Shown here one piece after another: positions 55,201-64,000 of a stretch of DNA of 64,000 nt; within the stretch, counting starts at the first letter, position 1, and every line of letters starts with the position of its first letter. Origin of the DNA: Glycine soja (Eukaryota; Streptophyta; Magnoliopsida; Fabales; Fabaceae). Under the pieces are notes generated by a model. That model searched no databases, was not told the DNA's origin, and saw nothing but the letters and a program-made list of their open reading frames with translations. A program made the translations under genes and the position numbers. The DNA lies in the NCBI RefSeq assembly GCF_004193775.1, contig NC_041020.1:13118383-13182382 (forward strand). The letters run 5' to 3'.

Positions 55201-58200
55201 TGATCATATAGGATTCCTTGAAGAAGAGTTGGTACATAGATAGCGGATTCTCTAAACACATGACGGGAGATGCATCAAAGTTCACTCATATCTCCCCCAA
55301 GAAAAGCGGAACATGTAACTTATGGCAACAACAATAAAGGTAGAATTCTTGGAGTCGAAAAAATAGGTATGAATTCATCAACCTGCATTGAAAATGTTCT
55401 ACTTGTTGATGGTCTTAAGCACAATTTGCTTAGTGTTAGTCAATTATGTGATAAAGGCTATCTAGTATCATTTGACTCTCATCAGTGTTTTATTGAAAAC
55501 AAACATGATAGAAATATAAAGCATATATGCTATAGAACAAATAATGTTTACATGATAAATTTATATCAAAATCAAAATCATGATCAATGCTTTCTTAGTA
55601 AAGATGATGACCCTTGGTTGTGGCATAGAAGAATTGCTCACATAAACATGGATCATTTAAATAAACTAATTTCTAAAGATTTAGTTATTGGTTTACCAAA
55701 ACTTAAGTTTGAAAAAGATAGATTGTGTGATGCTTGTCAAAAAGGAAAACAAGTAAGGATTTCTTTCAAATCAAAGAATATTGTATCTACAACTCAACCC
55801 TTACAACTTTTGCATATGGATCTCTTTGGTCCCTCTAGAACTATGAGTTTTGGAGGAAACTATTATGCTCTTGTTATTGTTGATGATTACTCTAGATATA
55901 CATGGACATTATTTCTCACTCATAAAAGAAATGTTTTTCATGCTTTCAAGAAACTAGCTAGAATTATTCAAAATAAGAAAAATCTCAAAATTTCATCTAT
56001 TAGGAGTGATCATGGAGGAGAATTTGAAAATAAAGATTTTGAATCATTTTGTGATAAACATGACATTGAACATAATTTTTATGCACCTAGAACCCCTCAA
56101 CAAAATAGAGTTGTTGAGAGGAAAAATAGATCCTTAGAAAAAATTGCCAAAACTTTGTTGAATGATACATTTCTTCCAAAATATTTATGGGCTGAAGCTC
56201 AAATACTGCATGTTACATCATGAATAGAGCTTTAATTAGATTCATCTTGAAGAAAACTCCATATGAATTATATAATGGAATAAAACCTAACATTTCACAT
56301 CTTCATGTGTTTGGATGTAAATGTTTTGAGCTAAACAATGGCAAAGATAATTTAGGAAAGTCTGATGCTAAATTCGATGAAGGTATTTTTCTTGGCTATT
56401 CATTGCACAATAAAGCCTTCAGAATTTATAACAAATGAACTATGATTGTTAAAGAATCCATTCATGTTGCTTTTGATGAAACTAATGCAAGTTTGCCAAG
56501 AAAGGATATACTAGATGATATTTCAGAATCTTCAGAAGAAATGAATATTCATGGTGAAAATCACAAAGGCAAAGGAGAAGGAAACGATGAAGATCTTCAC
56601 ATTGATGAAATAAAAACAAATGCTGATCTTCCAAGAGAGTGGAGAATTTCTAGATACCATCCTCTTTAAAACATTATTGATGGTATATCAAAAGGGGTAA
56701 CCAGTAGATACTCTTTCAAAGATATTTGCAATAATATGGCTTTTTTTTCTATGATTGAACCTAAAAATTTGAAAGAAGCCATAATTGATGAACATTGGAT
56801 AATAGCTATGCAAGAAGAGTTGAATCAATTTGAAAGAAATAATGTTTGAGAATTAGTTGAGAAGCCTGATAATTACCTAGTTATAGGAACAAAATGGGTA
56901 TTTAGAAACAAATTAGATGAAAATGGCATAGTCATTAAAAATAAGGCTAGGTTAGTAGCCAATGGATACAACCAGGAAGAAGGGATAGATTATGAGGAAA
57001 CATATGCTCCAATTGCCAGATTAGAAGCCATTAGAATGTTATTAGCCTTTGCATCCATAATGGATTTTAAACTTTATCAAATGGATGTGAAGAGTGCCTT
57101 TTTGAATGGCTTTATCCAAGAGGAAGTATATGTAGACTAACCCCCTGGTTTTGAAAACTCAGATAAGCCTAATCATGTTTTTAAATTGAAAAAGGCTTTA
57201 TATGGCTTAAAACAAGCCCCAAGGGCTTGGTATGAACGTCTGAGTAAGTTCCTTTTAATAAAGGATTTTTCAAGAGGTAAAGTTGATACAACTCTTTTTA
57301 TTAAAGGGAAGTTGAATGATATATTATTAGTACAAATCTATGTTGATGATATTATTTTTGGATCCACTAATGACTCTCTATGCAAATAATTCTCTCAAGA
57401 CATGCAAAGTGAATTTGAAATGTCAATGATGGGTGAGTTGAATTTCTTTCTTGGGCTGCAAATCAAGCAAACCAAGAATGGAATATTTATCAATCAATCA
57501 AAATATTACAAAGACTTGATTCACAGATTTGGGATGGAAAATGCTAAACATATGGCTACTCCAATGAGTACTGCTTGCTACTTGGATAAAGATGAAACTG
57601 GTCAGTCAATAGACATTAAGATATATCGAGGTATGATCGGATCTCTTCTTTATTTATCTGCTAGCAGACCTAATATAATGTTTAGTGTTTGTATGTGTGC
57701 TAGATTTCAAGCAAATCCCAAAGAATCACATATTAGTGCAGTTAAGAGAATTATGAGATATCTATTAGGAACTATTAATATAGGATTATGGTATCCTAAA
57801 AATTCAACTTGCAATCTAATAGGATACTCTGATTCTGATTTTTCCAGTTCCAAAACTGATAGAAAGAGCACTAGTGGAACTTGTCATTTCATTGGATCTG
57901 CTCTAGTTTCTTGGCATAATAAGAAACAAAATAGTGTTGTTTTATCCGCTGCTAAGGCGGAATACATTTCTGCTGGCAGTTGTTGTGCCCAGATACTTTG
58001 GATGAAACAACAACTTTCTGATTATGGAATATTTCTTGATCATATTCCCATAAGATGTGATAACATGAGTGCTATAAATCTATCTAAGAATCTTGTTCGG
58101 CACTTAAGAACCAAGCATATACAGATAAGACATCTTGAGAGATCATGTTCAAAAGAGAGATTGTGTATCAGGACTTTTAGATATCAATAACCTAGATAAA

Positions 58201-58201
58201 T
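55201..58201 (+). pseudogene. Copy D pol
   Basis: The protease site is 'WYIDSGFSKHMTG' (D-S-G kept). A frameshift at about 55308 precedes pre-integrase and integrase: 'HMDLFGPS', 'IRSDHGGEFENKDF', 'PQQNRVVERKN' (the usual N-G is N-R). A frameshift near 56200 and stops at about 56436, 56667, 56847, 57137 and 57387 break the linker and RT. RT keeps '[18 protein letters not shown]' and '[11 protein letters not shown]'. RNase H (57402-58190) has 'GYSDSDFSSSKTDRKSTSG' and 'AKAEYISAGSCC'; a small deletion after 'KHIQIRH' shifts the last part. It is the only SIRE copy here with all pol domains. Confidence 0.9.
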
Positions 58202-58945
58202 AGGAAACTTGATTGAATATTATCTTCTTTCTTTATGAGTAAGTTTGTTTCTGATGGTTAATTGTTGTTTGTAGTTCAATGATTGTCTTTGATTGTCTTT
58301 GTTTTTGTTTTGATAGTCATATTAATTGTTGATTGTAGTTTAATAATTGTCTTTGATTGTCTTTGTTTGTGTTTTTGATAGTAATGTTAATGGTTGTTTG
58401 TAGTTCCATGATTGTTGATTGATTGTCTTTGTTTGTGCTTGATGATTGTAGTTAAGAAGTTTATGATGCTTGCCTTTTCATGTCTATTTTTTATCTTTGA
58501 TTGTGATTGATATTAGTTACAATAAGTATGTAGATTTCTTGACTTAGCAATAGTTAGATTTTGTAGCAAAAGCCTTGTTTAAGGGACTGGTAATCAATTA
58601 TCACTCTCTGTAATCGATTACCATAGAACAACAGGATGTAATTGATTACACAAGGCTATAATCGATTACCAGTAAGTCTAGTTAGTTACAGGATATACCT
58701 GTAATCGATTACAAGAGGTTGTAATTGATTACAGATTGTCCCTGTCTATAAATACCTCATTTTCTCACTCTTTTTTGCATAACCCTCATTCCTCTCACTT
58801 TCTTGACAGCGCCCAAGCTCTCTCAAACTTCCAATCATCATATCTTCCTCGTTTCTTAACCAAATTGCTTCAAACAAAGCCCAATCTTCATCTTTTTCAA
58901 TTCTCTACAAAGCCCATTAATTAAAATCAGTTGAAACAACCTCAA
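58202..58945 (+). other. Copy D pol-env spacer
   Basis: AT-rich and non-coding. Three imperfect 64-65 bp repeats lie at 58259-58452, and six TAATCGATTA-type boxes in three pairs at 58590-58735. The last part, from about 58740, is C/T-rich and resembles a 5' UTR ('tctataaatacctcattttc' near 58744 is TATA-like), which would suit a separate env-like transcript. Confidence 0.6.
58259..58452 (+). repeat. Three ~65-bp imperfect tandem repeats
   Basis: Units start at about 58259, 58323 and 58388. Each begins 'taattgttgtttgtagttc' and contains 'gattgtctttgtttgtg'. Confidence 0.75.
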
Positions 58946-60169
58946 ATGGCAGAATCGTTGAAGAAACGAAAGGGATCCTCCTCCACCACCACCGTTGTAG
59001 GCCACCGCCGCCATGAAACCTCCGAAAACCCACCAGCACCAATTCCTCCTTCTCTTTCATCTTCGCTGTCATCCACCTTGTTTTCCTTCGATGATCAACG
59101 TCAGAGGTATTACTCTCAATTTTGTAATCGCATTATTGTTGACCCTAAGTACCTAGACCTTGAATTCTTTGATGGTAAAACATTTGATTGCTACCAAGTG
59201 TTTCAAAACTTTGAACTGGTTGATTTCATGTCTCTCAAATTCTTTCAAATTGTCTTATTTTTCTGAGGTGCATAAAATTCCTATCATTGTTGATCAGTCC
59301 TTATTTTATTCATTGACTAAGCTGCCCAGTCAAGGTGTTCCTTTTGAGGGCACTCTTGTTAATGACTGGAAAACTGATTATTCAAGTCATGATGCTCGAA
59401 TAATGGTCTATAAGACCATGCTGACATGACCGGCAGATTGCTTGCTGGGTCATTTACTTTTGAGTGTCACATCATGCACTACATTATTTGTCACATTTTG
59501 ATTCCTAGATCCACTAACCTTGCCCAAGCCTCTGAGGAGGATTTAATCCTATTATGGGCTCTTCAAACTGGTCTTTAGATAGACTGGGCCCACCTTGTTC
59601 GGTACCGGATGCATAAGGCATTATGGGCCAATGCACCTCTGCCATATCCCCATCTTGTTACCCTCTTTCTTCATCATTTAAATATCCCCTTGGATGATAA
59701 ACCTTTTGTCAAAGTTAAACGGTCTTTTTCCATTGGTGTCGGTGCTGTTACATCCTTTGGTTATCGGAAAGACATGGATGGCCAGTTGGTCCGCAAGCAA
59801 GACCTGCCACCTCCTATTCCCGACGAGCGTACACCATCTCCACCACCACAACGAGATGTCTCTTCTTCTCTGTTGATTGAAGTCCTCACGGAGCTCCGCG
59901 ATCTTCAAGCATTTGTTGGTGAGCGCTTTGATACGATGGATACTCGTATCACTTGGCTTGAAGAAGATATGAGTTTCATCAGGCATTGCTTCAATCCACC
60001 GGCAGATTCTCAGTTATGTTTCTCATGTTTTATGTCATTAGTTTTATGGTTATTTTTAGCCTTGTATTTTGGCTTTTGGTACTTTGGTTCACCTTTGGAT
60101 TTTCTGCTTGCTTTGTGCCTTGGATACTTTAGTTTTTGGTTTGTTTCTATTTGGATATTTAGCCCTTGA
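58946..60169 (+). pseudogene. Copy D env-like ORF
   Basis: The chosen start is the ATG at 58946 ('MAESLKKRKGSSSTTTVVGH'), aligned with the copy B start; an in-frame ATG lies five codons upstream. It has a basic N-terminus, a proline/serine-rich stretch, then 'IIVDPKYLDLEFFDGKTF'. A deletion near 59250 removes the FY.NL block and shifts frame; a stop follows at about 59577. The C-terminal part (59609-60169) includes 'MHKALWANAPLPYPHLVTLF', a proline-rich segment and the helix 'DTRITWLEEDMSF'. The last roughly 50 codons are strongly hydrophobic but lie in T-rich low-complexity sequence. Confidence 0.8.
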
Positions 60170-60452
60170 TTGGCTTTTGGATTTGGTTTGGTTGTTTAGA
60201 CTTTGCTTGACTTATAATTTGCTTGCCCTATGATGTGAATGCTTCAATTTGTGGCTGTTTTTTGTTCTTTTCTCTGGACGTTTTTGGCTTTTTGATGTTG
60301 CCAAAGGGGGAGAGAACCTAAGGGTAGAATTAATCATCAAACTAGGCCATAAATTCCAATCTTAAGGGGGAATAAGGATGAGAGCACGCATTGCAAATTG
60401 TGTATCATTTATTTTGATTTCAGATTATTGTCATCATCAAAAAGAGGGAGAT
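60170..60452 (+). other. Copy D 3' spacer with repeated polypurine tracts
   Basis: It contains 'gatgttgccaaagggggagag' (60291-60313), 'ttaagggggaataagg' (about 60362-60377) and the LTR-proximal 'aaaaagagggagat' (60439-60452), parallel to copy A. Confidence 0.7.
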
Positions 60453-61608
60453 TGTAGAAGCATATGTTATATGAAGTTTTGATTATGCCAAAGATGAAAG
60501 CTATTCAAGTTTGATCAAAGTCAAGATCACAAGAATTCAAGAGAAATGATGAACAATTAGTCCATACTATGTTAAAAGAATTCCTTAAAAGAGATTGCAT
60601 AGGTTTGGCCTTAGGTTAATTTTTCAAAAACATCTTATAAAAGTCTGTAATCAATTACCAGAGAGAAAATCAGATTTTCACAAAAAGAGTTTTGCTTAAA
60701 AACTTTTATAAGATGTTTTTGAAAGCTAAAATGAGTTTTAAACAGTTTTGTAAAACTTTGAATTTGAATTTTGAACTGTGTAATCGATTACACAGAGGTT
60801 GTAATCGATTACCAGAGATGAAACTGTTTTTAACAGCTTTTAGAAATTTTGAATTTAAATTTTAAAAGCCTGTAATTGATTACAACAGTTGTGTAATCGA
60901 TTACAAGGCACAAAATTTTGAATTTTAAATCTGAAGAGTCATAACTCTTTAGAACTAACTGTGTAACCGATTACCACATATTTGTAATCGATTACTAGTG
61001 AGGAAATTTTAAAAATAACTCCCAAAAGTCACAACAGTTCACAAGATTTTTAAAGGCAACCAAAGGCCTATAAATAGGTGACTTGGGTTCGAATTTCCTC
61101 AGAGTTTTTCAGAACAATAATTGTCCTATCCTCTCAAAAGGAAGCCTTGGCCAAACACTTGCAAAATCTATAAGGATTCTTATACGATCTTCATCTTGTA
61201 ATATTCTTCTCTTCAAGAAACAAATAATCTTCTTACTCAAAAGCAAACGATTGTTGTTCAAGAGATTGTGAGTCTCTTAAGTTGTAAAGATTTTTGAACA
61301 CAAGGGAAGGGTGTTCCTGTGTGGTTCAGACTTTGTAAAAGGATTTTAAAAGATAGTAGAAATCTCAAGTGGGTTGCTTGAGGACTGGACGTAGGCACAG
61401 GGCGTGGCCGAACCAGTATAAAAACTGAGTATGCATTCTCTCTTCCCTCAAACTTCTTTAATTTATTGCATTTTATTTTTTCTTTGAAGAAGTTGTATTT
61501 GAATCATTCTTTACTTAATTTATATTGAGTATGCATATTCTAATTCAAGAGAGAATTAAAATTTGATTAGGGGAAGTTTTTTAAACTTAATTCACCCCCC
61601 CCCCCCCC
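60453..61608 (+). mobile_element. Copy D 3' LTR, right end truncated
   Basis: It starts 'tgtagaagcatatgttatatg' and runs to a poly-C run that ends at 61608, where MULE sequence begins. A 23-bp perfect inverted repeat (60622-60644 and 60702-60724) encloses a 57-bp segment. Seven TAATCGATTA-type boxes lie at 60647-60995. The TATA box is at 61069-61077. Confidence 0.9.
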
Positions 61609-62190
61609 TAAAGCGATACCAACAATTTCCAGCAACAAAAAGATGATATTTGTTTGTATTGTAAGTTGTATCACAAATCAACACTGTTGAAAATGAATTC
61701 AGGAGTTTGATGAAATCTAGATGTGCCCACAATATATCTTTGATGACAACTTCATTTTCACCTATCTAAACCAGTAAACATATTCATTGTGTTCTATCAA
61801 CTTCATCATATGTTGTATTTCCATTCTTGGTCTCCTTTGTTCACGACGATATTTCTGACGTTCATTGTATATGGTTTTGATGGTGCTGAAATTTGTTTGG
61901 TCATGATCTTTGATTGCCAACAAAATTTGACCAGGTTTCACCATGTTTTTAGTCAAATGGTTAACCATAGTTTTTGCTTCACTGCTTAAACGACCAACAT
62001 ATGTATGACTAAGCAATGCTCTCATCACTTTATGGTTATTGAAACCACATTCTACAATAATTCTCCACCCTTTGATTCTAACAAGCCTCCCTTCTAATTT
62101 AAAAGGACATCCACATTTTTTGGTTCTGATGGACTTACATAGTAACTTGTCTTTGTATTATTTGTATTTCTAACTTTTGAATCACAATCT
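61609..62190 (-). pseudogene. MULE/FAR1-like transposase, N-terminal half
   Basis: On the minus strand, from about 62160 down, it reads 'CGCPFKLEGRLVRIKGWRI' (a FAR1-type DNA-binding/zinc cluster region), then 'VVECGFNNHK'-like sequence and the open part 62028-61762 with 'LSHTYVGRLSSEAKTMVNHL', 'TNFSTIKTIYNERQKYRREQ' and 'RMEIQHMMKLIEHNEYVYWF'. Stops follow, and it ends with 'LLEIVGIAL' at the boundary with SIRE copy D. The other half resumes at 44583. The upstream start is not clear. Confidence 0.8.
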
Positions 62191-62688
62191 CATTGACAAA
62201 TTTGCTCTAGTTTGAAGCAGCAAACAAAAAAAAGAAAGGAACAATTTCAAACTAATAAATTATGTCCTGATTCTATTTTCTGGGCTAGGATTGGAATTTG
62301 AATCCATAACTTCCCAATTCTGGATATGTTGTTTGCAGAGCTCTAGACATTATATGGAGTAAAATCCTAGGCATCCTTTGGCTAGCACAATTTACAAAAG
62401 GTTATAAATAGGACTAAAACCAAGATATTTTATGAATATGTAGGAATATTAGATGATACATGGACTTTTGCTATAGGAATATCTTCCAAAAGATGGCCAT
62501 TTATATTTTGCTTCTTGTACAACATCCTGGATGAACAATAGAATTGAAGAATGGTTATCCAGCAAATTGGATAGGATACAATTACATGTCAAAATATCCT
62601 AGTCCTAGTCTTATCAATGTTACAGCTTGCAGATCTGTCTATAATCTGTTGACACCCTTAACCCTGAATTGGTAATCTTCTTAAAGTT
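62191..62688. other. Intergenic sequence between the MULE pseudogene and MDAR
   Basis: No ORF or repeat is recognised. In the minus-strand sense it is the 3' flank of the MDAR gene and should hold its 3' UTR and polyadenylation site, but I cannot place these with confidence. Confidence 0.5.
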
Positions 62689-63414
62689 TCACCATCTGTG
62701 GCGCTTTTTCCCATAAAAATATGCAAATCCAGCTATTGATGCAGCAATAATAACCCCAGCTGTAGCATGCCAAGCATATAATGGTTTTTCCAAGAGTAGG
62801 TCTGAGGCCCTAACCTCAATTGGGGGTGAGGCCATCGGTTTCTCGCTAACTGTAACAGCAAACCTCAAACCCTGTCTCTCAAGTTCAGTCAAGTCTTCAA
62901 TTACCGGCCTTAACCTAGTGGCCTTGGCTATGGCTTCATACTCTTCTTTAGTTCCGCCTTCAAGGAAAGCCCCAACAAGGTGATCCTTGCTTACCCAGTA
63001 TGCTCCAAATGTACTACCTGACATATCTCCATAATAGACAACTTCCCCAACATTATCACCATAAAATTGCCAAGACAGTGTGAAGATTCTGGAATAGAAA
63101 AAAGGAAGGTAATCGAATTCTCTCGTTTTGTTTGGTTCCATTATGGCAGAAACAACATGTCTCGCAGATTTCCGTGCTGAATCAACATGCTCAAGTCTTC
63201 GTGTTTCCCCAACTGCTTTGACTGGAAATGCTGCAACATCTCCAATGGCATAGACTGAGCTGTTGCTTGACTGCAACATCCCATTTACTTTGATTCCACC
63301 TTTCTCCAAAGTAAGCTGGCCTTCAAACAGCCCTGTATTTGGACGTATTCCAATTCCTACCACAACCATGTCCACAGATAGTGTGCTTCCATCTCTAAGA
63401 TTAACAGCTGTAAC
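62689..63414 (-). CDS. MDAR4: Monodehydroascorbate reductase, peroxisomal-membrane type: last exon
   Basis: MDAR reduces the monodehydroascorbate radical to ascorbate with NAD(P)H and FAD in the ascorbate-glutathione cycle. This exon encodes the C-terminal half: 'VVVGIGIRPNTGLFEGQL', the FAD-contacting 'SSVYAIGDVAAFPV', 'RRLEHVDSARKSARHVV' and 'FFYSRIFTLSWQFYGDN'. It ends with a hydrophobic span 'AWHATAGVIIAASIAGFAYF' and a basic tail 'GKKRHRW', the arrangement of the peroxisome-membrane isoform (Arabidopsis MDAR4). The exon starts at the codon after a 'ttggcag' acceptor; residues read upstream of it are intron. It has 242 codons including the stop, with no lesion seen. It is the only host gene and appears functional. 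Confidence 0.88.
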   Translation of the reverse strand, partial: VTAVNLRDGSTLSVDMVVVGIGIRPNTGLFEGQLTLEKGGIKVNGMLQSSNSSVYAIGDVAAFPVKAVGETRRLEHVDSARKSARHVVSAIMEPNKTREFDYLPFFYSRIFTLSWQFYGDNVGEVVYYGDMSGSTFGAYWVSKDHLVGAFLEGGTKEEYEAIAKATRLRPVIEDLTELERQGLRFAVTVSEKPMASPPIEVRASDLLLEKPLYAWHATAGVIIAASIAGFAYFYGKKRHRW

Positions 63415-64000
63415 CTGCCAAAAGAGCCAGTCAGTTATAGTTGAATCAATCACAGGCATGATGCAACCACAGTCAAATTGGTGTGATTCTTTCTAATCAT
63501 TTTCTTGTAGGATGTGGATATGGTTAGTTGTCAAGAACCCTATAAACCAGGAAATTTTCACTTCCAACTAATAAACCAGAACCCCCTATTATCTACTGGT
63601 ACAGGGATGACAAAATCTTTTCCGGAGAATTCACCAACTTTCTCAGTTTGAATTGGAAAAGGTTTGGCACAATCTATTAGGCATGAATCAGAACTGCTTT
63701 TAGAAATGCCCAAACAGACCTTAAAGGTCTATTATAGGAGAAAGGGCAAAGGTGTAAATTAGGGGCTTTTATAAATAAGCCACTTGGAGCAGTGCGAGGG
63801 TATGTTCATTCTAATTGTTGTTGGGAAACCAGTGTGAAAGGAGAATATCCTTTGGGGTACCTTGTGTACTTGGTTCTGCTACAGTGTTCTTGCATGATAC
63901 AAACAGATCCATTCTTTCTCTCTATCACTCTCTACATGCTTAAGTAGGTTCCTAACACAATCAACCTCCCATTTTTCTTTTCCTTTATAGAAAGTCTTTT
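63415..64000 (-). other. Intron of the MDAR gene (continues past the window)
   Basis: Minus-strand 'ttttggcag' is the acceptor at its 3' end. No further MDAR exon is readable up to 64000. The part from about 63740 has a TATA-like 'cttttataaataagcc' and LTR-like composition ending near 'ggttcctaaca' (63957), so a small LTR or other transposon may lie in the intron; I could not identify it. Confidence 0.6.

Larger units (their letters stand above)
44584..61608 (+). mobile_element. SIRE-type copia element, copy D, split by G1
   Basis: It has two LTRs, PBS, gag, pol, spacer, env-like ORF and PPT in the expected order. The 5' LTR is interrupted by G1 (44934-52892). The left end is intact ('tgtagaagc' at 44584, preceded by 'atgtt'). 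The right LTR stops inside its poly-C run at 61608, so the last ~40 bp and the second TSD copy are gone. It split a MULE pseudogene. Without G1 it is about 9 kb. Every coding region carries stops or frameshifts. Confidence 0.9.

Noticed and set aside
60000..60169. Hydrophobic C-terminal extension of the copy D env-like ORF as a transmembrane anchor
   Set aside because: The equivalent frame in copy A stops before this point, and the sequence is T/G-rich low complexity that yields hydrophobic residues in any case. The ORF is also frameshifted upstream.
63580..63990. Further MDAR exon or a named transposon in the intron
   Set aside because: No frame matches the preceding MDAR region, and no paired termini or coding domain could be read; only LTR-like composition is visible.

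Overview
The window is plant nuclear DNA, most probably soybean (Glycine): it is packed with legume LTR-retrotransposon families (SIRE-type Ty1/copia Sireviruses with env-like ORFs, an Ogre/Tat-type Ty3/gypsy element, Athila-lineage gypsy elements resembling Calypso and Diaspora), and the only host gene is the 3' end of a plant monodehydroascorbate reductase. The species is inferred from family recognition; no search was run.

Layout. 1-202: end of a SIRE-type LTR. 203-10405: decayed Ogre/Tat-type element on the minus strand (ORF1, gag, protease with G-patch, possible intron, RT, second RNase H, integrase tail), with internal deletions and an Athila-lineage LTR fragment in what remains of its 5' LTR. 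10406-15096: SIRE copy A (pol fused to env-like ORF, 3' LTR). 15097-18685: SIRE copy B (LTR, gag, env-like ORF, pol deleted). 18686-24840: Calypso-like element (minus; 3' LTR, env-like ORF). 24841-29543: SIRE copy C (LTR, gag, half of pol). 29544-42333: Athila-lineage env-less element G2 (minus) carrying two solo LTRs (33488-35461 and 38592-39499). 42334-42602: unassigned. 42603-43795: another Calypso-type LTR. 43796-44583 and 61609-62190: two halves of one FAR1/MULE transposase pseudogene, split by SIRE copy D (44584-61608), whose 5' LTR is itself split by the young Athila-lineage element G1 (44934-52892, with a 100-N assembly gap). 62689-63414: last exon of the MDAR gene (minus); its intron runs to the window end.

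The region is a nest: B is interrupted by Calypso, Calypso by C, C by G2, and G2 by two solo LTRs; separately MULE by D and D by G1. Target-site duplications can be read for G1 (gtggg, perfect), the 1974-bp solo LTR (ggagg, perfect) and the 908-bp solo LTR (one mismatch). No retroelement is intact. The least damaged coding stretch is the 735-codon RT/RNase H/integrase frame of G1.

Structure beyond the genes: paired TAATCGATTA palindromes spaced 20-21 bp in SIRE LTRs and pol-env spacers; a dense scatter of GCTTAGC motifs in the Calypso-like spacer; a hairpin-bounded inversion that distinguishes the two LTRs of copy D; and an apparent shared domain between the env-like ORFs of the copia (SIRE) and gypsy (Calypso-like) elements.
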